64,000 bases of DNA from NCBI GenBank assembly GCA_020540725.1, contig JAJBSL010000003.1, positions 1-64,000 of the forward strand. The letters run 5' to 3'. Origin of the DNA: Lachnospiraceae bacterium EP-SM-12S-S03. Lineage in GTDB: Bacteria; Bacillota; Clostridia; Lachnospirales; Lachnospiraceae. The notes below the pieces were generated by a model. That model was not told the origin of the DNA. It saw only the letters and a program-made list of their open reading frames with translations, and made no database searches. Positions 53,000 through 61,134 of the stretch are shown in pieces. A program made the translations under genes and the position numbers. Numbering within the stretch: position 1 is the first letter of the stretch; each line of letters begins with the position of its first letter.

Positions 53000-53938
53000 T
53001 TAAGAATGTATTACTGTACCTGTCTTGCCGGCGATACCGTCTGCAGCTTTGTCCAGTAATGTAATAAGTGTGTGACGTCCAGGAGCGGACCCGGCAAAAC
53101 GTATCGCTGCTTCTACTTTCGGAAGCATAGAACCTTTCGCAAACTGATCCTGTGCAATATACTCTTTTGCCTGTTCTACTGTAATATCAGAAAGCCATTC
53201 CTGATTTTCTTTGCCCCAGTTAATTGCAACCTTCTCTACAGCAGTCAGAATGACAAGGTAATCTGCTCCAAGCTGCGCAGCTAAAAGGCTGCTTGCATTA
53301 TCTTTGTCGATTACGGCATTTGTTCCTACCAGTCTGCCGTCTTTATCACTTACAACCGGAATTCCGCCTCCGCCACATGTAATGACAATGTGTCCGGCAT
53401 TTACCAGCGTCTTAATTGTTTCCAATTCACGAATCTTCATTGGCATCGGAGAAGCTACAACCACGCGGTATCCTCTTCCTGCATCTTCCATGCATTTTAC
53501 ACCATTTGCTTCGTTCTTTTCCGCTTCTTCTTTTGTTAAGAATCTTCCAATTGGTTTTGTTGGATTTTCAAAAGCTTCATCCTTTGGATCCACTTCTACT
53601 TGCGATAGAATTGTGGATACTTTTCCATCGATCTTTCTGTTATGCAGTTCGTATTTGATTGCATTTTGCAAATCAATCCCAATATATCCCTGGCTCATTG
53701 CAACCGATGTCGGAAGCGGAATCTGTTTATCCGTCTCTCCTGCCACAACAAGGTTATCCATGGCATTTTGGATCATACCCACCTGTGGGCCGTTTCCATG
53801 TGTCACGATAATATCAAGTCCCTGCTCTGCAAGATCAACAATGACTTTCGCAGTTTTTGCAACTGCCTCTTTCTGCTCTTCAATATCTTTTCCTAACGCG
53901 TTACCGCCAAGAGCAATGACAACTTTCTTTTTGTCCAT
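53000..53938 (-). CDS. allK: Carbamate kinase
   Basis: Makes ATP and carbamate from carbamoyl phosphate and ADP; carbamate then breaks down to ammonia and CO2. The 312 residues match the family. Seen: VVIALGGNALGKDIEEQKEA, VTHGNGPQVGMIQNAM, ITCGGGGIPVVSDKDG, NAVIDKDNASSLLAAQLGAD and the C-terminal GSMLPKVEAAIRF. It follows the FdrA-YlbE fusion gene by 23 nt and would harvest the carbamoyl phosphate made from oxalurate. The symbol follows the Escherichia coli allantoin cluster naming. Confidence 0.93.
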   Translation of the reverse strand: MDKKKVVIALGGNALGKDIEEQKEAVAKTAKVIVDLAEQGLDIIVTHGNGPQVGMIQNAMDNLVVAGETDKQIPLPTSVAMSQGYIGIDLQNAIKYELHNRKIDGKVSTILSQVEVDPKDEAFENPTKPIGRFLTKEEAEKNEANGVKCMEDAGRGYRVVVASPMPMKIRELETIKTLVNAGHIVITCGGGGIPVVSDKDGRLVGTNAVIDKDNASSLLAAQLGADYLVILTAVEKVAINWGKENQEWLSDITVEQAKEYIAQDQFAKGSMLPKVEAAIRFAGSAPGRHTLITLLDKAADGIAGKTGTVIHS

Positions 53939-53961
53939 AGCTGCCTCCTGTTTTCTTATTC

Positions 53962-56900
53962 TTATGCCTCGAATCCAAGTTTCTTAGCGTAAGCTACGAT
54001 CGCTTTTTCGAAACACTCGATTGGAGGATGAACTGTACCTGCACCGATCTGTCCTTTTCCTGCTACTTTGTTCGCGATACCTGTATTGATTACCGGTGTG
54101 ATACCTTTTTCAACTACTAATCTTGCATCGATACCTAAGCAGATTCCCTGGAAATTCCATGTCGGAACTGTAAAGTTCGGGTTTCTGTCAATGACGATTT
54201 CCATCATCTCATTACTTGTTCTAAGAGCATCTTCATATCCGCCTGCTCCAACGAATCTTGTAACAGCCGGAGCTGCGATCATTGCCATACCACCGACACC
54301 AAATGTCTCTGTGATCGCACTGTCACCCATATCCGGGCACGCATCTTCTGCATCATATCCTGTAAAGTAAAGTCCCTGTGGTGTGTTAACAGGTCCTGTG
54401 AACCACTCATCACCCATACCTGCGATACGGATACCGAATTCATATCCGTTACGGCACATAGCTGTGACAATTGTTCCGTCTGTATCTTTTCTTGCTGCAT
54501 CCATAACAGCTTTGCCTGTTGCCATCATGATGTTCAAGAAGAACTGATCTGTATCAGAAAGGAACTTAATTACGTCATAACGGTCTTTCTCGTCCATATC
54601 CATTGCTGTGATAATTGGCGCAACTTCTTTTAAGAATGCAAGGGAAGCTGCAATATTTCTCTGGTGGAACTCATCACCCATTGCAATTGCTTTTGCAACA
54701 AGCGGGTTAACTGCAAGTCCATTTTCCATAGAACGAAGTGCTTTACCAAGTGTTGGTCCTAACACGTCTCTCATCCAACGGAGTCTGTTTACAACTTCTT
54801 CATCATAAGCTCCGAAACGAAGTACTTTACCGATACCTTCATTCATTGTACAGTATGCTTTATTGCCATCTGTTGCATTTTCTACAACAAATACTGCCAT
54901 ATTCGGAGATGTGATACCTCCCATCGGTCCTACTGCATTGCAGTGGTGACATGGAATGAATTTGATTTCTCCGTTTTCTAACATTCTTCTTGCTTCTTCT
55001 TCTGTGTCAGCCCATTCTTCGAACATAACAGCACCAACACATGATCCCTGCATTGGATCCGGCATGTTTTTGTAGTCTACCGGAGGACCAGCATGAAGGA
55101 TTACTTTTCCATTGTTTTCAGCAAACTGTGGAATTACTTCTTTTGCACGAACGTTATCTCTTAAGATTGGCTGGCTTCCTACTACTTTTGCGATTACTTC
55201 TCGGTTCTTCTCATCGATTCCTTCGTAATTTCTTAAGAAGTTTAATGTTTTGATCAATTTTACGTTACCGCCTGCTGGTGGCATCCAATCATACTGAACC
55301 ACTTCACATCCGAACTGCTCTACTACTTCTGCGAAGCTCTTTAATCCGATGTTGATGATTCTCGGTTTCTGTGAAAGTAATTCACGAAGTTTCTCAGAAG
55401 GAGCTGCTTTCTCGCATGCAACCACTTCTTTTGCACGAATTTCTTTCGCCGGCTCTTCGAAATCTCTTCCGATTGCACGGATTGCCGTACGGCAGGCAAG
55501 CTTGTTATTTTCACAAACAATTACGCCAACTTCTTTTAATTTATTTACTGCCTCGTCATATCCCTGGAAGTCTCTTCTTGTACCACATACCGTTGCGATA
55601 AAGAATACTTTTCTTCCTGCTTTTTCAGCTTTTTCTTTCAACTCCACGATTGTTGGAAGTAAAGAACCAGCCATATCTGCGTGTGAACCGTATCCAAGCA
55701 TGATATCGAGAAGAACAACACCTGTTGTCTCATCATCTACTGCTTCCTGCATACATTCGATACGTTTTGCAGGATCGATCATTGGATGTGGTTTTCCCTG
55801 TGTATAGGCATCATCTCCAAGGTCAACTACTACGTTGCCATCTAACTGAAGCATATATCCTTCAATATCCTCCGGCGGAACTTTACATCCCATTGCATCT
55901 TTGATGAGCATTGCTGCTTCATTCGCAAGTGTTCCTCCTGAGTAGTAAGCTTTGATCGTTTTTCCATCTTCTGCTTTGAAGAATGTGGAAGCATCTACAT
56001 CTGCTACTGCTTCTGGAACTTCCTGTCCTCTTACAAGACCTACGGCAAGACGAGCCGCTTCATCTAATGTGTAAGCGTGATAGAAGTTCTCCTCGTGGTA
56101 TTCCGGTTTCTCACCTACAAATAATGTAACAACCGGTTTGCTGAAGTTAGAAAGTCTTGCAGAAATTCTGTCTCTTACTTCTTTTGCTGGTGGTTTAGAA
56201 ACGATTACAAGTACTTTCACTGCATCGTCATCTTCCATTGCATCGATCATATCCATCATTGTGATTCCACCGATGGCTGCATTTAAGTCACGTCCACCGA
56301 TTCCGATGGCGTTTGTTACACCTTCGCCTAATCTGTCAATGATCGTTGTAAGTTCCTGGATACCTGTTCCGGAAGCACCGATGATTCCGATAGAACCTGG
56401 TGTTACATTATTTGTAAATGCAACCGGAACTCCCTGAATGATACCTGTACCACAGTCAGGTCCCATTACTGCAAGTCCTTTTTCATGAGCTTTTTCTTTT
56501 AATTTCTTCTCATCTTCGATGGTCACGTTATCACTGAACATGAATACATTTAATCCTTCATCAAGAGCACGGTCAGCTTCTAACGCTGCGTATGCACCCG
56601 GGATAGAAATCACTGCAAGGTTTGCTTCCGGCATTTTCTGAAGAGCCTTATCCCATGATTTTACGCTTTCTGCACCTTTTTTGTCTCCGTTTGCTGCAGA
56701 CTGTTTTTTGAAGAACTCTTCACACTCATCCATGATTGTGTTAAGAAGAGCATCATCATCGATATCAGCAACAACAACCATATCGTTTGCTGTTGCAGCC
56801 ATTAATTCTTCTGTATCTAAGCCGCTCTGTTTAAAAATATCCTTGTTCGCAGGTGTTGCCATCATAATGGATACTTTCTTCACACCTTCGATCGCTGAAA

Positions 56901-56970
56901 TATGATTTGTAAGAAGCATTAATACAACCGAATCGTGGTAACTTCCTTTTTTAACAACTGTTTTTAACAT
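53962..56970 (-). CDS. FdrA-YlbE fusion, oxalurate/oxamate carbamoyltransferase subunit
   Basis: A 1002-residue protein. In Escherichia coli the two halves are separate: FdrA (AllF, about 555 residues) and YlbE (AllG, DUF1116, about 420). Residues 1-540 have the FdrA succinyl-CoA-ligase-like blocks (MMATPANKDIFKQSGL, GPDCGTGIIQGVPVAF, IGIIGASGTGIQELTTI, KAYYSGGTLANEAAML). From about 560 the DUF1116 part has MPPAGGNVKLIKTLNFLRNY, FIPCHHCNAVGPMGGITSPN and TETFGVGGMAMIAAPA. These proteins convert oxalurate plus phosphate to oxamate and carbamoyl phosphate. The third subunit known from Escherichia coli, YlbF (AllH, DUF2877), is not seen in the window. Confidence 0.88.
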   Translation of the reverse strand: MLKTVVKKGSYHDSVVLMLLTNHISAIEGVKKVSIMMATPANKDIFKQSGLDTEELMAATANDMVVVADIDDDALLNTIMDECEEFFKKQSAANGDKKGAESVKSWDKALQKMPEANLAVISIPGAYAALEADRALDEGLNVFMFSDNVTIEDEKKLKEKAHEKGLAVMGPDCGTGIIQGVPVAFTNNVTPGSIGIIGASGTGIQELTTIIDRLGEGVTNAIGIGGRDLNAAIGGITMMDMIDAMEDDDAVKVLVIVSKPPAKEVRDRISARLSNFSKPVVTLFVGEKPEYHEENFYHAYTLDEAARLAVGLVRGQEVPEAVADVDASTFFKAEDGKTIKAYYSGGTLANEAAMLIKDAMGCKVPPEDIEGYMLQLDGNVVVDLGDDAYTQGKPHPMIDPAKRIECMQEAVDDETTGVVLLDIMLGYGSHADMAGSLLPTIVELKEKAEKAGRKVFFIATVCGTRRDFQGYDEAVNKLKEVGVIVCENNKLACRTAIRAIGRDFEEPAKEIRAKEVVACEKAAPSEKLRELLSQKPRIINIGLKSFAEVVEQFGCEVVQYDWMPPAGGNVKLIKTLNFLRNYEGIDEKNREVIAKVVGSQPILRDNVRAKEVIPQFAENNGKVILHAGPPVDYKNMPDPMQGSCVGAVMFEEWADTEEEARRMLENGEIKFIPCHHCNAVGPMGGITSPNMAVFVVENATDGNKAYCTMNEGIGKVLRFGAYDEEVVNRLRWMRDVLGPTLGKALRSMENGLAVNPLVAKAIAMGDEFHQRNIAASLAFLKEVAPIITAMDMDEKDRYDVIKFLSDTDQFFLNIMMATGKAVMDAARKDTDGTIVTAMCRNGYEFGIRIAGMGDEWFTGPVNTPQGLYFTGYDAEDACPDMGDSAITETFGVGGMAMIAAPAVTRFVGAGGYEDALRTSNEMMEIVIDRNPNFTVPTWNFQGICLGIDARLVVEKGITPVINTGIANKVAGKGQIGAGTVHPPIECFEKAIVAYAKKLGFEA

Positions 56971-56982
56971 ATCTTCCTCTCC

Positions 56983-58035
56983 TTAATCGGCAAATCTGTT
57001 TTTGTGATCATATCTATTGTAGTGTAGATCGTCGCTCTTTAAATATTCAACAATTTCATCTACCACTTCAATTCCGCCTTCTGCATAAGCTTTGTCTCTT
57101 CTCATAACAGCTCTTTCACCCGGGTAATAAACTTTACCAAATCCCGGAGCTGCTTTCATCTCTCCAAGCTCATCGCATGACTGAGACATGTTCTTCATGA
57201 ACTGTTCTGCACCGCAGAATTTCTCCGGATCCATAACGATGATCATCTGTCCAAGTTCACGTCCTTTGGAACAATCATGGTACATAGAACTTACGTGTTT
57301 ACCAAATGGTACTCCGAGAAGAATTCCGGAGAACACGTCTACCATCATCATAAGTCCATATCCTTTTGCACCGGCAATCGGTACAAGCGCATTTACTTTG
57401 TGAGGATCTGTCACAGGCATTCCTTCTTTATCTACGGCCCAGTCTGCAGGAATTTCTGCTCCCTGGGATCTCTTATCAAGAATCTTGCCCCAAGCTTGTA
57501 CTGTTGTAGCCATATCAAATACAACAGTTCTGTCATCTGCTGTCGGCGCAGCAAAGGAAATCGGATTTGTTCCATAATATGGTTCTGTTCCTCCATATGG
57601 CACTGCCATCGGGTCTGACTGACAGAATGTGATTGCAAGGAGTCCCTGCTTTGCACACATTTCTGTATAATATCCGATAGATCCTGTATGAGATACATTC
57701 GCCATACCTACAACTGCAACACCATTCTCTTTTGCAATCTCAATTGCCTTCTCTGTCGCTTTTGTAGCCACATAGTAACCGATTCCATTGTCTCCGTCCA
57801 TAATACCGGAACAAGGGCCTGTCTGTCTCCATGTGATGTTTGGATTGTGTGTAATTCCTCCCTTGGCAATTCTTTCTGTATAGTATTCTACACGAACTGC
57901 CCCATGGGAAGCGTATCCTCTTTCATGTGCCCATGTAAGGATTTCAGCAGTCTGCTCTGCATGCTCTTCACATAAGCCCCCCTGCATCATTTTATGTTTC
58001 ATCAAGTCTTTTAACTCTTGACGTGCCAGTTTCAT
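56983..58035 (-). CDS. allD: Ureidoglycolate dehydrogenase
   Basis: A 350-residue NAD(P)-dependent oxidoreductase of the malate/L-lactate dehydrogenase family (LDH2). AllD oxidises (S)-ureidoglycolate to oxalurate. Seen: SHGAVRVEYYTERIAKGGI, GVAVVGMANVSHTGSIGYY, YYGTNPISFAAPT and VFDMATTVQAWGKI, then GAKGYGLMMMVDVFSGILLG. The position between allE and the FdrA-like gene supports the assignment over malate dehydrogenase. The start is the ATG at 58035; a longer start at 58125 overlaps allE. Confidence 0.9.
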   Translation of the reverse strand: MKLARQELKDLMKHKMMQGGLCEEHAEQTAEILTWAHERGYASHGAVRVEYYTERIAKGGITHNPNITWRQTGPCSGIMDGDNGIGYYVATKATEKAIEIAKENGVAVVGMANVSHTGSIGYYTEMCAKQGLLAITFCQSDPMAVPYGGTEPYYGTNPISFAAPTADDRTVVFDMATTVQAWGKILDKRSQGAEIPADWAVDKEGMPVTDPHKVNALVPIAGAKGYGLMMMVDVFSGILLGVPFGKHVSSMYHDCSKGRELGQMIIVMDPEKFCGAEQFMKNMSQSCDELGEMKAAPGFGKVYYPGERAVMRRDKAYAEGGIEVVDEIVEYLKSDDLHYNRYDHKNRFAD

Positions 58036-58066
58036 AACTTTAATACCTTCCTTTTTCTTATATTTC

Positions 58067-58858
58067 TTATAACTGAACTTCTCTGTTACAGTCCTTTGAG
58101 TAGAGGTATACAAGATCTTCTCCACGTCCTACACCGTAGCAAGCCTGTGGGCAATATGCATCTAAGAACATGTAATCACCTTTTTTCACCGGTACCCATT
58201 CGTCATCTACACGGTACATTCCTTTTCCTGATAAGAAATACATTCCGTGTTCCTGAATGTGTGTTTCAATATATCCATGAGAAGCACCTAATTTGAATTT
58301 TAAAATGTGGAAGTTCATATCGAATCCGAAATCTCCTGCTGCCGGAAGTAAATCTTTTACATGGCAATTGTCCATTCCTTCATACTCAATCCATTCCATA
58401 TCATTTGTATTCGCAACTACTGTATGTGCAGCGTAGCCTTCAATCGCATCATATCTACGTCTGTAAACGAATAATTTTGCTTCCTCACCGCTTACATTCT
58501 CAAAGCAGATGTCATTTCCTGCAGGTGAGAACATATATCCACCTTCTGTAAGTTCAGCTTCCTGATCTGCATTCTTCACAGTTACTTTTCCGGAAAGTAC
58601 ATATAATAATGTCTCGATACCTTCTCCACCGATTCCTCTTAAGTTCTTTCCACCTTCATGTACTGTTACAAGATAATCAGCAAAAGTAGCTCCCATAGCT
58701 GGTGAAGCAAGAATTGTAACATCACAGTTTTCATATCCAGGGATTGCATTCTTTACAAGTCCGTCCGGCTCAAGAAGTACCCAGTTGTCTTTTTTGATTA
58801 CTGAACGTGTTTCTAATAATTCCTCTCTGTATCCTGTTTGATTGTTTAAGTAACTCAT
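58067..58858 (-). CDS. allE: (S)-ureidoglycine aminohydrolase
   Basis: A 263-residue bicupin enzyme that converts (S)-ureidoglycine to (S)-ureidoglycolate with release of ammonia. Seen: N-terminal TRSVIKKDNWVLLEPDGLV, the first cupin (GGEGIETLLYVLSGKVTV) and the second, metal-binding cupin (HILKFKLGASHGYIETHIQE with HGMYFLSGKGMY). It is the first gene of the allantoate operon. The promoter and a palindrome lie just upstream. Confidence 0.92.
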   Translation of the reverse strand: MSYLNNQTGYREELLETRSVIKKDNWVLLEPDGLVKNAIPGYENCDVTILASPAMGATFADYLVTVHEGGKNLRGIGGEGIETLLYVLSGKVTVKNADQEAELTEGGYMFSPAGNDICFENVSGEEAKLFVYRRRYDAIEGYAAHTVVANTNDMEWIEYEGMDNCHVKDLLPAAGDFGFDMNFHILKFKLGASHGYIETHIQEHGMYFLSGKGMYRVDDEWVPVKKGDYMFLDAYCPQACYGVGRGEDLVYLYSKDCNREVQL

Positions 58859-58904
58859 GATTCGTTCCTCTCTTTCTTAATTATTTTGTTAAATTTTTAT
58901 CTTG

Positions 58905-58957
58905 TGGTCAACCAGATTTTATATTCTTATTATCACTCTGATATATAGATTTTGCAA
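58905..58957 (-). promoter_or_regulatory. Promoter and likely GntR operator of the allantoate operon
   Basis: On the minus strand TTGCAA (58957-58952), 17 nt, GATAAT (58934-58929). The palindrome TGGTTGACCA (58914-58905) lies just after the predicted start, where FadR-type repressors often bind (TGGT...ACCA half-sites). Confidence 0.6.
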
Positions 58958-59125
58958 TAGACATTTTTAACAAATTACTGTAATTTATTTTGTATATTAT
59001 GTATTTTTTTGCTTTTTTCTACAAAACACCTTTCCTTTCATAAGCTTCATGATATAATACATATAGTTAAAATTTAATTTATTTTTCAACCACATTTTAC
59101 TTATCATTCACATTAGGAGGTTCAC

Positions 59126-59989
59126 ATGCTTCAATTTAAAGAACTCAAGATAAATCAAAGCGATTATTTCAAAAAAGCAATTATCTATTCCGATACAGAA
59201 CATACTCCCAAGGCTGTCATTTTATATTTTCACGGCGGCGGACTTCTTTATGGAGACAAAGCCGATCTGCCGGATTATCATATCAAACGTATGACAGAGG
59301 CTGGATACACTATCATCTCCTTTGATTACCCCTTATCTCCGGCCGCAAAACTCCCTATTATAATGGAAGATATCTGCGCATCCATCAATCATTATCTTGC
59401 ACATGCCGACTTGTATACCGGAACTCTTCTTCCTTATTTCCTTTGGGGACGCTCCGCCGGCGCTTATCTTTGTCTGATCGCAGCGGCACATGGCAATCTG
59501 AGCATCATGCCCGAAGGGATCTTATCATATTATGGATATGGATTTTTATGCGACGGCTGGTTTCATACGCCAAGTACCTTCTACCGCACACTGCCTCCGG
59601 TAAGTGATTCCTGCCTTTCCGCTATCCCAGAAGAAATCCACACAACGGGAGATCTGGAAACACATTACAGCGTCTATGTCTACGCAAGGCAAACTGGCTG
59701 TTGGAAAGACTTAATCTATGAGGGCCGCGAAAAATTCTTCTTTCTAGATTATTCTCTCCGTACATGCGACAAACTTCCTTGTCCGCTTTTTTGTGCACAC
59801 AGTATGGGGGATACAGACGTTCCTTACGAAGAATTCCTTGCATTATGCTCTAAATATAATGCCCAACGTTATATTGTTTCATGCAACGAACATGATTTTG
59901 ACCGAAACACTTCGATTCCGGCAACAATTTCTCTTTTGGATTCGTCGGTTGAATTTCTTGACCGGATTATGGAGAAATGGAATAAATAA
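59126..59989 (+). CDS. Alpha/beta hydrolase
   Basis: A 287-residue cytoplasmic hydrolase. Seen: oxyanion loop YFHGGGLLYGDK, nucleophile elbow FLWGRSAGAYL (Ser in GRSAG), an Asp in HSMGDTDVPYEE and the His in CNEHDFDRN, giving a complete catalytic triad. The HGGG motif points to carboxylesterase or acetyl-esterase relatives. It diverges from the allantoate operon, with AGGAGG before its ATG. Substrate is unknown. Confidence 0.88.
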   Translation: MLQFKELKINQSDYFKKAIIYSDTEHTPKAVILYFHGGGLLYGDKADLPDYHIKRMTEAGYTIISFDYPLSPAAKLPIIMEDICASINHYLAHADLYTGTLLPYFLWGRSAGAYLCLIAAAHGNLSIMPEGILSYYGYGFLCDGWFHTPSTFYRTLPPVSDSCLSAIPEEIHTTGDLETHYSVYVYARQTGCWKDLIYEGREKFFFLDYSLRTCDKLPCPLFCAHSMGDTDVPYEEFLALCSKYNAQRYIVSCNEHDFDRNTSIPATISLLDSSVEFLDRIMEKWNK

Positions 59990-60021
59990 TGTAAAAGGAC
60001 AACAGAATAGGGAGAATTGAA

Positions 60022-60103
60022 TTTATAATTTTTCTGTTCTTTTTTTATATTTTTACCTCATCGTACAGTTCTCTTTACACTTGATTTTTCTTGCCGTATA
60101 ATA
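60022..60103 (+). repeat. Promoter-containing direct repeat, copy 1
   Basis: An 82-bp stretch that matches 61009-61090 without gaps at 67 of 82 positions. It contains TTTACA, 17 nt, TATAAT (60097-60102). No open reading frame follows it on the same strand before the convergent fic gene. Confidence 0.75.
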
Positions 60104-60149
60104 GGCTCGTTGTAAAAAGCAACAATCTTTTTGATCATAAACATAACTC

Positions 60150-60200
60150 AAAGAAGCTGCCGTTTTAACGATTAAAAAATCGGAACGACAGTTTCTTTTT
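60150..60200 (+). terminator. Terminator-like hairpin after repeat copy 1
   Basis: A stem pairing AAAGAAGCTG (60150-60159) with CAGTTTCTTT (60189-60198), with one mismatch, continued inside by CGTT with AACG, and ending in TTTCTTTTTCC. With the promoter in the repeat it could define a short RNA of about 100 nt. It also lies after the stop of the fic gene on the other strand. Confidence 0.55.
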
Positions 60201-60269
60201 CCTTTAAAACAGTGTAGAGCTTACAGGTAAGGGTCTCGATTACTTTTTTAATGGTAATCTAAATCAGGA

Positions 60270-60890
60270 CTAACCGTCTAGCATCTTATCCAAATCTTCC
60301 GTTTTAAACACATAGTAACCTTCATAGTAGTAACTGTGATCAATTCCTTTCATATAGATTTCCCGATCATTAACATTATCAGTAAGAGCATTTCTCAGAA
60401 GAAATTTGATTTCTATATCTTTGATGGGGCTACGTTCCATAGCAAGCAAATAATCCTCTTTATCAACCTTACTCCAATCAACCACATAGCCAATCTCTTT
60501 TTTTAACATCAAATCAAGCCATATCCTTGTACTTCTTCCGTTTCCTTCTCTAAGCGGATGTGCCACATTCATCTCCACGTATTTTTCAACAATTTCGTCA
60601 AATGTTGACTGAGGCATTTTATCAATACTCTGAAGCGCTACATCCAGATACATTAGCGGAGCAAACCGAAAATTTCCTTTCGAGATATTGACTTTGCGTA
60701 GTTCGCCTGCAAACTCATAAATTTCATCGAAAAGATATTTATGAATCATTGCAAGATTTTTATAAGTTCCAGGTTCCAACTTTTCAAAAAAAACATTTTC
60801 GAACATCTCAATGGCTTTTTGCTTGCTTATTCTTTCCTCTGCTCTAGCCAATTCTGTTGAATCCGTAATACCCAATTTATTTTCAAACAT
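60270..60890 (-). CDS. Fic-family protein (putative adenylyltransferase)
   Basis: A 206-residue Fic protein. Seen: the active-site motif HPLREGNGRSTRIWLDLML (consensus HPFxxGNGR), an upstream flap region EFAGELRKVNISKGNFRFAP and an N-terminal helix ELARAEERISKQKAIEMF. Fic proteins usually transfer AMP to target proteins. The inhibitory motif with its Glu could not be identified with confidence, and no antitoxin gene is seen beside it. The start is the ATG at 60890 after GGGGG. The gene lies between two copies of an 82-bp promoter repeat and is read opposite to them, which suggests acquisition. Confidence 0.87.
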   Translation of the reverse strand: MFENKLGITDSTELARAEERISKQKAIEMFENVFFEKLEPGTYKNLAMIHKYLFDEIYEFAGELRKVNISKGNFRFAPLMYLDVALQSIDKMPQSTFDEIVEKYVEMNVAHPLREGNGRSTRIWLDLMLKKEIGYVVDWSKVDKEDYLLAMERSPIKDIEIKFLLRNALTDNVNDREIYMKGIDHSYYYEGYYVFKTEDLDKMLDG

Positions 60891-61008
60891 AATTTCCCCC
60901 ACATTCTTCATGCAATTTGTTTATCTAGCACAAATTTATTAGTATAATATATAGCATATTACCAATATGTAATGAAACGCAAATTTTACACAAGTTGCGG
61001 ACTTCAGT

Positions 61009-61090
61009 TTTATAATTTCTATGTTCTTTTCTAATATTTTTACCTCATTGCCCGGTTCCCTTTACGCTTACTTTTTCTTACCTTATAATG
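61009..61090 (+). repeat. Promoter-containing direct repeat, copy 2
   Basis: The second 82-bp copy, about 82% identical to 60022-60103. It holds TTTACG, 17 nt, TATAAT (61084-61089), which serves as the likely promoter of the GH43 gene starting at 61135. Confidence 0.75.
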
Positions 61091-61134
61091 AAGAATAGAA
61101 TTATAAGAAGTACAAAAAGGAGACTTATTTTTAT

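Noticed and set aside
53304..53987. A 227-codon plus-strand frame
   Set aside because: It is antisense to carbamate kinase and is low in complexity (Ser/Ile/Pro-rich).
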